From Kutzneria sp044547355 (lineage in GTDB: Bacteria; Actinomycetota; Actinomycetes; Mycobacteriales; Pseudonocardiaceae), in the NCBI RefSeq assembly GCF_044547355.1, contig NZ_JBIUAG010000016.1, positions 124,001-188,000 on the forward strand: a stretch of DNA of 64,000 nt, written 5' to 3'. The notes beneath the pieces are model-generated. The model was not told the DNA's origin and did not search any database. It worked only from the letters and a program-made list of their open reading frames with translations. The translations under genes were made by a program, and so were the position numbers. Of this stretch, positions 34,310 to 42,750 are shown one piece after another; the stretch's first letter is position 1; every line of letters begins with the position of its first letter.

Positions 34310-34804
34310 CGCCGCCTTTCTGGCCTGGTGAGCCGGTTCGGCCGTGCCGAAGATGGCCGCCATGGTGATCGCGCCCTCGGCCAGCAGGGTGATCTGGTCA
34401 CCCAGCTCGTCGTCGCCGGCCAGGTCGCGGATCAGCTGCCGGAACGCCTCCTTGTGCCGGCGGGCGATGTCGGCGACCGGCTCCGAGGTGCCGCCCAGCT
34501 CGCCGAAGGTGTTGACGAAGGCGCAGCCGCGGAAGTCGGGCTCGGCGAACCACTCGGCCAGCCAGTCGAACACCGCCAGCACGCTGCCGGCCCCGCGGGC
34601 GTGGCGGCCGACCGAGGCCAGCCAGCGCTCGTCCCGGGCGTTCAGGTAGTCCAGCACGAGCCGGTCCTTGGACGGGAACAGCTGGTAGAGCCGCTTGAGC
34701 GAGACGCCGGCGGCCGCGCGGACCTGGTCCATGCCGACCTGCTGCACGCCGCGCTCGTAGAACAGCGGCTCGGCCGCGGCCAGCACCTCGGCGTGCTCGA
34801 TCAT
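34265..34804 (-). CDS. TetR-family regulator
   Basis: A 179-aa protein with TetR HTH EVLAAAEPLFYERGVQQVGMDQV and AAAGVSLKRLYQLFPSKDRL. The C-terminal core GCAFVNTFGELGG is typical of the AcrR-like group that controls detoxification genes. It is divergent from the DUF1348 gene, with two matching palindromes between them. Confidence 0.87.
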   Translation of the reverse strand: MIEHAEVLAAAEPLFYERGVQQVGMDQVRAAAGVSLKRLYQLFPSKDRLVLDYLNARDERWLASVGRHARGAGSVLAVFDWLAEWFAEPDFRGCAFVNTFGELGGTSEPVADIARRHKEAFRQLIRDLAGDDELGDQITLLAEGAITMAAIFGTAEPAHQARKAALALLDGAHQHRRLQ

Positions 34805-34820
34805 GTCCGCCCCTTGCGTA

Positions 34821-34865
34821 GAGAACCAACGTTCTCCTAGGGTAGCTCGGAGAACGCCCGTTCTC
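34821..34865. promoter_or_regulatory. Twin palindromic operators for the TetR regulator
   Basis: GAGAACCAACGTTCTC (34821-34836) and GAGAACGCCCGTTCTC (34850-34865) share GAGAAC-n4-GTTCTC arms, 29 bp apart, between the TetR start and the DUF1348 gene. Autoregulation plus control of the divergent gene is the natural reading. Confidence 0.65.
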
Positions 34866-34882
34866 TACCAAGGGAGCCGATC

Positions 34883-35302
34883 ATGGCCGAGCAACGCCCG
34901 CCGCTGCCGCCGTTCACCGAGGAGACCGCCAGGGCCAAGGTCCAGGCGGCCGAGGACGCCTGGAACAGCCGGGACCCGGAGCGGGTGTCGCTCGCGTACA
35001 CGGTCGACTCGCAGTGGCGCAACCGGGACGTGTTCCTCAAGGGGCGCGACGAGATCCGCGAGTTCCTGCGCCAGAAGTGGGCGCGGGAGCTGGACTACAA
35101 GCTGCGCAAGGAGCTCTGGGCCTTCACCGGCAACCGGATCGCCGTGCGCTTCGAGTACGAGTCCCGCGACGCCGACGGCCAGTGGTGGCGCAGCTACGGC
35201 AACGAGCAGTGGGAGTTCGACGAGAACGGCCTGATGGCCCGGCGCTACGCCAGCATCAACGACCTGAAGATCTCTTCAGGCGAGCGGCGCATCGCTCTGT
35301 AG
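34883..35302 (+). CDS. DUF1348 / NTF2-like family protein
   Basis: A 139-aa protein typical of DUF1348. It has LPPFTEETARAKVQAAEDAWNSRDPERV, then AYTVDSQWRNRDVFLKGRDEIREFL, EYESRDADGQWWRSYGNEQWEF and MARRYASINDLKI. It has the SnoaL/NTF2 cone fold; the biochemical role is not established. Ribosome site AAGGGAG is clear. A TetR repressor lies divergently with shared operators, which suggests induction by a xenobiotic or stress signal. Confidence 0.88.
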   Translation: MAEQRPPLPPFTEETARAKVQAAEDAWNSRDPERVSLAYTVDSQWRNRDVFLKGRDEIREFLRQKWARELDYKLRKELWAFTGNRIAVRFEYESRDADGQWWRSYGNEQWEFDENGLMARRYASINDLKISSGERRIAL

Positions 35303-35312
35303 TGTCGGGGGC

Positions 35313-36545
35313 ATGACCTCGCCGCGTGAATCCGTGATGAAGGGCCTGGAGGACGTCCGGCCCGGCCTCGAAGACCTGTACCGGGACCTGCACGCCCACC
35401 CGGAGCTGGCCTACGAGGAGCATCGCACCGCCGCCGAGATCGCCCGCCGGGCCGAGGCCGCCGGCTTCGAGGTGACCGCCGGCGTCGGCCGCACCGGCGT
35501 GGTCGCCTTGCTGCGCAACGGATCCGGGCCCACCGTGCTGCTGCGGGCCGACATGGACGCGCTGCCGGTGCAGGAGCAGACCGACCTGCCCTACCGGTCC
35601 ACCGTGGACGGCGTCATGCACGCCTGCGGGCACGACATGCACACCGTCTGCCTGCTCGGGGCGCTCGACCTGCTGGCCCGCGGCCGGGACCAGTGGTCCG
35701 GCACCGTGCTGGCCGTGTTCCAGCCGGCCGAGGAGCTGGCCAGCGGGGCCGCCGCCATGGTCGACGACGGCCTGTACGAGCGGTTCGGCCGGCCCGACGT
35801 CACCCTCGGCCAGCACCTCGCGCCCATTCCCGCCGGCTGGCTCGGCTGCCACCCCGGGCCGGCGTTCGCCGCCACCGACACCATCGACGTCCGGCTGCAC
35901 GGCAAGGGCGGGCACGGCTCGCGGCCGGAGACCACCGTCGACCCGGTGGTGATGGCCGCCGCGACCGTGCTGCGCCTGCAGACCGTGGTGTCCCGTGAGG
36001 TCGCGGCCAAGGACTCGGCCGTGGTCACCGTGGGGTCGATCCACGGCGGCACCAAGGACAACATCATCCCCGACCACGTCGACCTGGCCCTGAACGTGCG
36101 CACCTTCGACCCGCAGGTGCGCGCCCGGGTGCTGGCCGCCATCGAGCGCATCATCCGCGCCGAGGCCGCGGCCGCCGACGCCCCACGGGAGCCCGAGCTC
36201 ACCGAGCGCAGCTCGTTCCCGGTGCTGGTCAACGACGAGGCGGCGATGGCCCGCACCAAGGCCGCCTTCGAGCAGGCGTTCCCGATGGTCATCGACCCCG
36301 GCCCGGTCACCGGCAGCGAGGACTTCGGCCACTTCGGCACCGCCGCCGGCGTGCCCACCGTGTACTGGCTGTTCGGCGGGGAGGACCAGGAGCGCTTCGT
36401 CACGGCCTACACCGGCGGCACCTTCGAGCGGGACATCCCGTCCAACCACTCGCCCACGTTCGCGCCGCTGGTGCAGCCCACCCTGGACGGCGGCGTCACG
36501 GCCCTGGTGACGGCCGCCCTGGCCTGGCTCGGCCCGGCCAGTTAG
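35313..36545 (+). CDS. M20 family amidohydrolase/peptidase
   Basis: A 410-aa M20D-type hydrolase (IAA-amino-acid hydrolase/hippuricase group). Metal and catalytic regions: LLRADMDALPVQE (Asp), HACGHDMHT (His and Asp), FQPAEELASGAAAMV (catalytic Glu pair), LGQHLAP (His), and C-terminal GSEDFGHF. The dimerisation lid contains KGGHGSRPETTVDPVVMAA. It removes acyl groups from N-acyl amino acids or similar amides. Downstream of the DUF1348 gene by 10 bases, so likely on the same TetR-controlled transcript. Confidence 0.9.
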   Translation: MTSPRESVMKGLEDVRPGLEDLYRDLHAHPELAYEEHRTAAEIARRAEAAGFEVTAGVGRTGVVALLRNGSGPTVLLRADMDALPVQEQTDLPYRSTVDGVMHACGHDMHTVCLLGALDLLARGRDQWSGTVLAVFQPAEELASGAAAMVDDGLYERFGRPDVTLGQHLAPIPAGWLGCHPGPAFAATDTIDVRLHGKGGHGSRPETTVDPVVMAAATVLRLQTVVSREVAAKDSAVVTVGSIHGGTKDNIIPDHVDLALNVRTFDPQVRARVLAAIERIIRAEAAAADAPREPELTERSSFPVLVNDEAAMARTKAAFEQAFPMVIDPGPVTGSEDFGHFGTAAGVPTVYWLFGGEDQERFVTAYTGGTFERDIPSNHSPTFAPLVQPTLDGGVTALVTAALAWLGPAS

Positions 36546-36700
36546 CGGTCCGACCGGTGCGCGGGCGTGGTCGGCTCGCGCGCCGGTTCCTGCGGTCTGG
36601 GCTCCCCCAGTGCGACCTTGATCCGCCCGTCGGGCAGCAGCACCCAGCGCAGGCCGCTGGCCGCGGCCAGCTGGTCGAAGATCGGAGTGCCTGGCGACAT
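36542..36700 (-). CDS. Small hypothetical protein
   Basis: A 52-aa protein: MSPGTPIFDQLAAASGLRWV then LLPDGRIKVALGEPRPQEP. A strong GGGGAGGGAG ribosome site lies upstream of the ATG at 36700. It ends inside the last codons of the convergent M20 gene. Family not recognised. Confidence 0.55.
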   Translation of the reverse strand: MSPGTPIFDQLAAASGLRWVLLPDGRIKVALGEPRPQEPAREPTTPAHRSDR

Positions 36701-36786
36701 CAGCGTGACTCCCTCCCCGTCTGATGTCTGCCTACCAAACTCCGGGGTCACGGATGGGCAAAACTACCCCGGCGGGGGTAACCCGA

Positions 36787-37086
36787 TCAGGCTCTTTCCA
36801 CGCGCCAGTACTGCCGGGCCGCCGGCAGGGCCACCGGGGCGGACTCGGCGAACTCCTTGAAGCGCAGCAGAATTCCGGCCGGCGTGCTGTCGGCGTCGGC
36901 CCACAGCGCCAGTCTGGTGGTGTGGGTGTCGAGGTACTGGAACGTGACGCGGCCACCCGGCCACGCGATCAGCTCGCCCTGCCGCCGCATGGTCACCGGG
37001 CGCGGCGAGGAGCTGTAGCTGGTCCACAGCTCGAACGCGGTGCTCAGCGGCACCGCGAGCTCGACCGTCTCCTCGAAGGTGTTCAT
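36787..37086 (-). CDS. SRPBCC/polyketide cyclase-like small protein
   Basis: A 99-aa protein: MNTFEETVELAVPLSTAFEL, WTSYSSSPRPVTMRRQGE, then VTFQYLDTHTTRLALWADA. The opening strand plus 'VPLSTAFELWT' is typical of START/SRPBCC ligand-binding proteins, shorter than the usual 140 aa. The function is open. It follows the 161-aa gene by 38 bases in the same direction. Confidence 0.55.
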   Translation of the reverse strand: MNTFEETVELAVPLSTAFELWTSYSSSPRPVTMRRQGELIAWPGGRVTFQYLDTHTTRLALWADADSTPAGILLRFKEFAESAPVALPAARQYWRVERA

Positions 37087-37124
37087 CTGGGGTGCTTTCC
37101 TTGTCGTTGCGACCGGGGGCCGCG

Positions 37125-37610
37125 CTAACCGGCCGAGGAGTCCACCAACCAGTCCGGCGCCCGCGCGCCGCCCTCCCGGCAGGCGTTGAGCAGGTCGGTG
37201 GTCCACAGCAGCAGGTGCATCAGGGCCACCGTGTCCTCCTCCGGGTCGTGCCGGTCGAACACGAGGTCCAGCTGGATGTCGGCGGCCTGCTCGTCGGAGT
37301 TCACCAGGGCCATCACCGCGCGGAAGCTGGCCCGCAGCGGCGGGTCGATGTCGTCGATGGCGATCTCATTGCCCTCGGTGTCGCCCAGCTGCATCTTGAT
37401 CGGTGCATTATGTCCGACCTGCACACACAGGGACTTCAGCATGTCGGCCGAGGCGTCGGCCAGCACGTCGGCGGCCTCGCGCGGGCCGTGGTCGGTGGTC
37501 CGGTAGACCGCAGTCAGCGCCTCGAGCGCGCCGTCCGGGTCCGACGCCTGCATGCGGTCCACGGCCGTTCGGACCAGCAGCCGCACTGTCCCGTCCCGAT
37601 GCTCGTCCAT
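37125..37610 (-). CDS. Hypothetical acidic protein
   Basis: A 161-aa, helical, Asp/Glu-rich protein with MDEHRDGTVRLLVRTAVDRM, then DPDGALEALTAVYRTTDHGP, CVQVGHNAPIKMQLGDTEGN and QLDLVFDRHDPEED. GGAGGGGAGGACGG precedes the ATG. I do not recognise the family. Likely co-transcribed with the SRPBCC-like gene. Confidence 0.6.
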   Translation of the reverse strand: MDEHRDGTVRLLVRTAVDRMQASDPDGALEALTAVYRTTDHGPREAADVLADASADMLKSLCVQVGHNAPIKMQLGDTEGNEIAIDDIDPPLRASFRAVMALVNSDEQAADIQLDLVFDRHDPEEDTVALMHLLLWTTDLLNACREGGARAPDWLVDSSAG

Positions 37611-37657
37611 CCGTCCTCCCCTCCATGAGTCCGGGGGATTACCCGTTCCGGTTGATC

Positions 37658-37799
37658 TCAATCCTCCGTCCGCCGGAACTGGGGATTTTGCTCGTTCAGC
37701 AACCGGTGGATACCCCGTAGGGCCTCGTGTACCCGCGCATACGCCTGGTAACGCGCGGGATCCGGTCCAGGTTCGAAGACGCCGGCAACCCCCGCGAGT
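37658..37799 (-). pseudogene. Possible C-terminal remnant of an FGGY-type sugar kinase
   Basis: A short frame ends at 37658 with GVAGVFEPGPDPARYQAYAR, then VHEALRGIHRLLNEQN. The PDPARYxxYxxV pattern resembles the extreme C-terminus of FGGY carbohydrate kinases, but nothing else of such a gene is present, and the frame upstream enters a hairpin. It may be decayed coding DNA or chance. Confidence 0.3.
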
Positions 37800-37816
37800 G
37801 ACGGGAGCCCAACAGG

Positions 37817-37860
37817 GCCGAATGTCGGTTTCCGGCATATACGCGGAACCGACATTCGGC
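37817..37860. terminator. Strong hairpin upstream of the hypothetical genes and downstream of the sialidase-like gene
   Basis: Left arm 37817-37834 and right arm 37844-37860 pair over 17 bp with one bulged T and a 9-base loop (GCATATACG). It lies 32 bases after the sialidase-like stop on the minus strand, as a terminator would. No T-run. Confidence 0.6.
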
Positions 37861-37891
37861 GCGTCCTGAGCGCGACTCGCGGGGGCTGGGG

Positions 37892-39274
37892 TTATGAACC
37901 CAGGGTGATGAAGATGTCTGTGCGGTTGTCGGGCTGCGCGGTGTTGGTGCGGGCGAAGACGGAGACGAAGCAGGCGCCGGCGGCGGCCATGCCGTGGTAG
38001 TCGCCGATGTAGTACGAGCCGTTGGTGACGACCGGGGCCGAGGTGATGTCGAACGGCCCGTCCAACTTGCTGGTGCGCCAAGAGGTTCCGTCGGCCGAGG
38101 TGGCCAGCCAGTAGGTCGTGCCGGTGCTGTCGAGCTGGTAGTAGGTGACGCCGACGAGGCCGTCGGAGTTGACGGCGACCGCCGGCATGAACCGCTGCGC
38201 CGGCGAGGAGCCGACCGGAACCGGCGTGGACCAGTGCGCCCCGGCGTCGGTGGACGTGGCCATGATGACGCCGTCGTGGTCGCCGCCGAACTGCGAACCC
38301 TGCCACACAGCGCGGAGTTCGCCGTTCGGGCCGGCGGCGAGCTGCCCGATCGCCTGATGCCCGTCCCGCACGTTCTTGCCGCCCGGCTCCTTGGTGCCGA
38401 CGGCCGGACCCGGCGCGATCACGGTCGGCGCCGACCAGGTCTCGCCGCGATCGGCCGAGGTGATCGACTGCCAGGAGAAGGCGTAGTCGCTGGTGCCCGG
38501 AATCGGCTCGTAGTAGTTGAAGAAGGCGGTCAGCTTGCCCTGCACGGCGGCCAGCCGGACACCGGAGACGCCCTTGCCCTGGCCGAAGTCGACGACCTTG
38601 CGGGGCGCGCCCCAGGTGGCGCCGCCGTCGCTGCTGTGGGCCAGGTAGATCGGCCCGGTGCCGTCGTTGAGGTCGATCCGGTCCCAGGCCACGTAGACGT
38701 CCCTGCCGGTCGTGTAGATCACCGGCAGGTCGTTCCAGATGTTGTCGGTGTCGCCGGTGCCCTCGCGGGTGATCGTGGCCGGCGCGCCCCAACTGCGGCC
38801 GCCGTCGCCCGACTTCACCACCAGGAACGCGTGATCACCGTGCGGTGTCGTGGTGTTCATGCTCAGCGACACCAGGAAGACCATGCCGTTGGGGGCGATG
38901 GTCACCTGGGTGTCGGTGGCGCGGTCGAAGCTCCCGCCCGCGCACGTCGACACCGCCGGCGGCGTGGCGTAGGTCCAGGTGCGGCCGCCGTCGAAGGTGG
39001 CCGCGGTGATCAGGCCGTGGCCGCCGACGCCGGACCAGCGGTCGGTCTGCCAGGCCGAGACCATGTGCGCCGGATTGCGCGGGTCGACCGCGATGTCCGG
39101 CTGCACCTCGGCGTTCGGATAGTTGGTGCCGACGGGGTCCTTGTGGTCGCAGCCCGCCGGGAAGGGACTGGGCGCGGAGATCTTCGTGACGGTCGGGGCG
39201 GCGCCGGCGTGGGCGACCGGGGCCAGAGCCATCGCCAGTACGCCGGCAACCGCCGTGACCAGGTGCTTTTTCAT
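37892..39274 (-). CDS. Secreted BNR-repeat (sialidase-like) protein
   Basis: A 460-aa protein with a signal peptide (MKKHLVTAVAGVLAMALAPV, cleavage near AHAGA). The rest is a beta-propeller marked by Asp-box repeats: SGDGGRSWG, SSDGGATWG, STDAGAHWS and SADGTSWR. Also DIAVDPRNPAHMVSAWQTDRWS near the start. Such proteins include exo-sialidases and other glycosidases, but the Arg triad of true sialidases is not evident, so enzymatic activity is uncertain. It stands alone. Confidence 0.75.
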   Translation of the reverse strand: MKKHLVTAVAGVLAMALAPVAHAGAAPTVTKISAPSPFPAGCDHKDPVGTNYPNAEVQPDIAVDPRNPAHMVSAWQTDRWSGVGGHGLITAATFDGGRTWTYATPPAVSTCAGGSFDRATDTQVTIAPNGMVFLVSLSMNTTTPHGDHAFLVVKSGDGGRSWGAPATITREGTGDTDNIWNDLPVIYTTGRDVYVAWDRIDLNDGTGPIYLAHSSDGGATWGAPRKVVDFGQGKGVSGVRLAAVQGKLTAFFNYYEPIPGTSDYAFSWQSITSADRGETWSAPTVIAPGPAVGTKEPGGKNVRDGHQAIGQLAAGPNGELRAVWQGSQFGGDHDGVIMATSTDAGAHWSTPVPVGSSPAQRFMPAVAVNSDGLVGVTYYQLDSTGTTYWLATSADGTSWRTSKLDGPFDITSAPVVTNGSYYIGDYHGMAAAGACFVSVFARTNTAQPDNRTDIFITLGS

Positions 39275-39307
39275 GTAGTTCCCCCCTGCTCGGTGGCGGT
39301 GGGGACC

Positions 39308-39973
39308 CTAACCCGGTGACCGCTCGTCGAGGAAGAAAAGCGCCAATCCGGTCACGATCAGCAAATTGGCCACCCAGGCCGCCATGTTGCCGATCAGCTC
39401 CGTGACGAGCGCCCCGACGCCCGCGCCGATCAGGAAGGCCAGCACCACCAGGCCGAAGGTGCGGGCCTGCTGGGCCGCCGCCGCGTCGTGCCGGAACACC
39501 GCACGGTAGGTCGCCCTCGCCGCCGTGCGCAGGTTGCCGGTGGTCATGGTCGTGTTCACCGACCACTCCCGCACCGTGCCGAAGGTCGCGTTCTGCAACG
39601 CCGCCACGAACGCCACCGCCAGCACCACCGCGCTGCTCGCGAACCAGGTCGGGGTCGCCCCCACCACCAGCAGCACCCCGATCTCGACGCCCAGCGCCAC
39701 CCGCACCGGCCGTCGCACCAGCGGCGCCACCCGGGGATGCGTGAGCGTCTCCGCCGCCGCGACCCCCAGCACGAACGCGATCAACGGCGGCACGTGCCGC
39801 AGCGCCCCGGCCACGTCCCCGTGCGCCGCGTCCACCCCGAGCAGCACCACGTTCCCCGTCTGCGCGTTGGCGAACACCCCTCCGTGGGCCACGAACGTGA
39901 ACGCGTCCAGGAAGCCCCCGGCCACGCCGAGCAACACGATCAGCCGAAGCGTCTTGGCGGTGATGACCTCCAT
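39308..39973 (-). CDS. DUF1275 (YoaK-type) membrane protein
   Basis: A 221-aa protein with about six membrane helices. It has the family opening VAGGFLDAFTFVAHGGVFANAQTGNVVLLG and the internal NTTMTTGNLRTAARA. Function unknown in the family. Monocistronic, between the serine hydrolase and the sialidase-like gene. Confidence 0.88.
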   Translation of the reverse strand: MEVITAKTLRLIVLLGVAGGFLDAFTFVAHGGVFANAQTGNVVLLGVDAAHGDVAGALRHVPPLIAFVLGVAAAETLTHPRVAPLVRRPVRVALGVEIGVLLVVGATPTWFASSAVVLAVAFVAALQNATFGTVREWSVNTTMTTGNLRTAARATYRAVFRHDAAAAQQARTFGLVVLAFLIGAGVGALVTELIGNMAAWVANLLIVTGLALFFLDERSPG

Positions 39974-39984
39974 GCGGCCCAACC

Positions 39985-41337
39985 CTAGCCGCGGAGAGCG
40001 CTTGCCCGGCCGCTGAAGTGCAGGTACGGGGAACCGTCGGCCAGCTGGTAGAAGCTGACCGGGAGCCAGTGATCGCTCCCGGTCAGGGGAACCAGGTAGA
40101 CGTCCGGTTCCAGCGCCACCATGGGGAGTTCCTCGACGGGATCCGACACGTACTCGGCGAGCTTGCCCAGGGTGGTCACCCGAAGCACCGGTTGGCCGGA
40201 CTGGACGAGGACCTCGATGCGTTGGCCGGCCCGTTCGTAGGTGCCGAGGTAGTCGGTGGGCAGCAGGCCGAGCGGGGGTGAGGGCGGGCAGGGCTGGCGG
40301 GCCATGTCGACGCCGGCGAGCTCGGCGAAGATCTCGCGGAAGAGGTCCTCGTAAAGGTGCGGGGTGCGGCGGTTGGACAGCAGCGCGACGGCCAAGCCCT
40401 GGGAGGGCAGCAGCACGAGGTGGGACTGCTGGCCGATGGTGGCGCCGTCGTGCCCGATGAGCGGCTGCCCGTCCCACACGAGCCGGGCCCAGCCCAGGCC
40501 CCAGGTCTCGGCCAGCGAGTACTTGGCGTCGACGCGGACCTGTTCGGCCTGCATCTGCTCGATGGACAACGGAGTCAGCGGCGAGCCGCCGTCGAGATGC
40601 ATGCGGGCGAACGTCAGGAGGTCCGAGACGGTGGAGGCGATGAGGCCGGCGGGGCCGATGGAGCGGGGGAGCTGCCACTGGCGCACGGGCACGGCGACGC
40701 CGTCCTCGACCATGTGGCCGACGGCGGCTGAGCGCATCAGGGCGTCCTCCGGAAGGGTGAGGGTGTCGCGCAATCCGAGGGGCTCGAACACGAGTGCTCG
40801 CATGGCCTCGTCCCACACCTGCCCGGTGACCTGCTCGATGACCCGGCCGGCGAGGCTGAAGCCGGAGTTGCAGTACGACCAGGTGGCCCCGAGCGGGGAA
40901 TTCTGGGCCACGTCGGCCAACTGGGCGACGTAGCGGGCGATGCAGTCGTCGCCGCGGCCGGTGTCGAGGAAGACATCGCCGTCGATGCCACTCGTGTGGG
41001 TGAGCAGGTGACGAAGGCTCACCCGATCGGTCACGTCCGTGCTACCGAGGCGAAGCTCGGGCAGCACCGCGGCGACCGGCTTGTCCAGATCGAGCCTGCC
41101 GTCCTGGACCAGACGCATGACGGCGGTGGTGACGTACACCTTGGTGATGGATCCGAGGTGGAACACCGAATCCGGCCGCACCGCGGCCCCGGTTCTGACG
41201 TTGACCACGCCGGTGGCGGCCACTCCGGTCGAGGACGGGGTGGAGATCCCCAGTACGGCGCCCGGCACGCCGTGCCGCCGGGCCAGTTCGTCGAGCCTGT
41301 TCTGCCAGTGCTCCATCCGCTGCACCGGAGCGAGCAT
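39985..41337 (-). CDS. Beta-lactamase-fold serine hydrolase (class C / esterase type)
   Basis: A 450-aa protein. The catalytic SxxK is in FHLGSITKVYVTT, the YxN is in GATWSYCNSGFSLAGRVIE and the HxG is in LIGHDGATIG. A C-terminal lipocalin-like domain of about 100 residues follows (YLGTYERAGQRIEVLVQ). No signal peptide, so likely an intracellular esterase or peptidase rather than a resistance enzyme. The ATG at 41337 is used; one seven codons later is possible. Confidence 0.85.
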   Translation of the reverse strand: MLAPVQRMEHWQNRLDELARRHGVPGAVLGISTPSSTGVAATGVVNVRTGAAVRPDSVFHLGSITKVYVTTAVMRLVQDGRLDLDKPVAAVLPELRLGSTDVTDRVSLRHLLTHTSGIDGDVFLDTGRGDDCIARYVAQLADVAQNSPLGATWSYCNSGFSLAGRVIEQVTGQVWDEAMRALVFEPLGLRDTLTLPEDALMRSAAVGHMVEDGVAVPVRQWQLPRSIGPAGLIASTVSDLLTFARMHLDGGSPLTPLSIEQMQAEQVRVDAKYSLAETWGLGWARLVWDGQPLIGHDGATIGQQSHLVLLPSQGLAVALLSNRRTPHLYEDLFREIFAELAGVDMARQPCPPSPPLGLLPTDYLGTYERAGQRIEVLVQSGQPVLRVTTLGKLAEYVSDPVEELPMVALEPDVYLVPLTGSDHWLPVSFYQLADGSPYLHFSGRASALRG

Positions 41338-41385
41338 ACGGACGGCGCGGGTCGCCCCGCGCCGTCCTGTCAGGTCACGTCGGCC

Positions 41386-42750
41386 TCAGCCCTGGTACTG
41401 CGCGAACGTCCGGGTGAAGTCCCAGGCGTTCTGCGACACACCCGAGCAGGTGTCGTCGTTGGGGTAGGCCCCGGGGCAGGGCCGGTCCCGGTTGGCCGAC
41501 CAGAAGGTGAACCGGCCCAGGTGGTGCTGGTTGGCGTAGGCCAGCATGGTCTGCGCGTTGGCCACGGTCACGATCTCGTTGACGTCGGTGATGCCGTTCA
41601 TCGACGACAGCCCGCTGTGCCGGTAGGCCACGTCGTCGGTGTAGTGGTAGGCGTCGCGGACCGCCCGCTCCAGGCCGTCGGTGGCCTGCTGGGTCAGCCG
41701 CCCCATGTCCTGCCCGGCGCCGCCGAAGTCGAACGGCATGATCGTCCACACGTCCACGGTCAGCCCGGCGTTGGCGGCCCGGGTGATCAGGTCGTTGCCG
41801 GGGCCGTTCTGCCCGCTGCCGATCGTCACGTAGATCGCCAGGCCCGCGTTGTTGGCGCGGATGATCTTCAGGGCGTCGACCAGGCGCTGCTGGATGGTGG
41901 CGTTGCCGTAGACGTCGCCCTCGAAGTCGAGGTCGATCGCCTTGAGGCCGTAGGCGTTGATGACCTTCTGGTACGCCCCGGCCAGGTCGGTGGCGTTGGC
42001 GCAGGAGGCCTCCAGCTTGTTGCCGCTGGCCCCGCCGAAGGACGGCACGATGTCGCCGCCGGCCGACCGGACGGTGTTGATGGTGTTCTGGTCCACGCCG
42101 CCGGTCAGCGGCCGGCCGCCGTCCCACATCGGGGTGCAGTACCCGTTGTTGAGCACGAAGGCCATCGTGAACCACTTGACCCCGGTGGCGGTCATGATGG
42201 TGCGCGGGTCGGGCGGGCTGCCCCAGCCGTTGTAGTAGTACGGCGCGACGGCCATCGCCCCGCTGGGCGGCGGCGGGGGCGGCGGGGGAGTGGTGCCGCC
42301 GCTGGGGGCGGTCCACTTCTGGTTGGCCGAGCCGGCGCAGTCCCAGATCTGCAACAGGGTTCCGTTGGCGGAGCTGTTGCCGGTGGCGTCGAGGCACTTG
42401 CCCAGGGCGCGGATCGTGCCGTCGGACCCGATGGTCCAGTTCTGCGCGGCGGTGCCGTTGCAGTCGTAGAGCTGGACCTTGGTGCCGTTGGCCGAGTTCG
42501 CCCCGGCCACGTCCAGGCACTTGCCCAGCGCCTGGAGGCTGCCGCTGGCCCCGGTGGTCCACTGCTGGGCCGTGGTGCCGTTGCAGTCGTAGAGCTGGAT
42601 CGCGGTGCCGTTGGCGGAGTTGGCGCTGGCCACGTCGACGCACTTGCCGCCGATGCCGGTGATCGCACCGGTGGCGGCGTCGGCCATGCCGGGCAGCAGG
42701 GCCGCCATCGCGGCCATGCCGGCCAGCAGCGTGACGGATTTCCTGATCAT
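41386..42750 (-). CDS. Secreted GH18 chitinase with N-terminal ricin-type lectin domain
   Basis: A 454-aa enzyme that hydrolyses chitin. Signal peptide MIRKSVTLLAGMAAMAALLP. Residues about 27-145 form a beta-trefoil lectin (CBM13): GKCVDVASANSANGT, QLYDCNGTTAQQW, then GKCLD repeats. A Pro-rich linker (GGTTPPPPPP) leads to the GH18 barrel with the catalytic strand LKAIDLDFEGD (DxDxE) and the tryptophan strand FTFWSANRD. Third gene of an ATGA-coupled operon after the GH16 and GH75 genes. Confidence 0.9.
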   Translation of the reverse strand: MIRKSVTLLAGMAAMAALLPGMADAATGAITGIGGKCVDVASANSANGTAIQLYDCNGTTAQQWTTGASGSLQALGKCLDVAGANSANGTKVQLYDCNGTAAQNWTIGSDGTIRALGKCLDATGNSSANGTLLQIWDCAGSANQKWTAPSGGTTPPPPPPPPSGAMAVAPYYYNGWGSPPDPRTIMTATGVKWFTMAFVLNNGYCTPMWDGGRPLTGGVDQNTINTVRSAGGDIVPSFGGASGNKLEASCANATDLAGAYQKVINAYGLKAIDLDFEGDVYGNATIQQRLVDALKIIRANNAGLAIYVTIGSGQNGPGNDLITRAANAGLTVDVWTIMPFDFGGAGQDMGRLTQQATDGLERAVRDAYHYTDDVAYRHSGLSSMNGITDVNEIVTVANAQTMLAYANQHHLGRFTFWSANRDRPCPGAYPNDDTCSGVSQNAWDFTRTFAQYQG

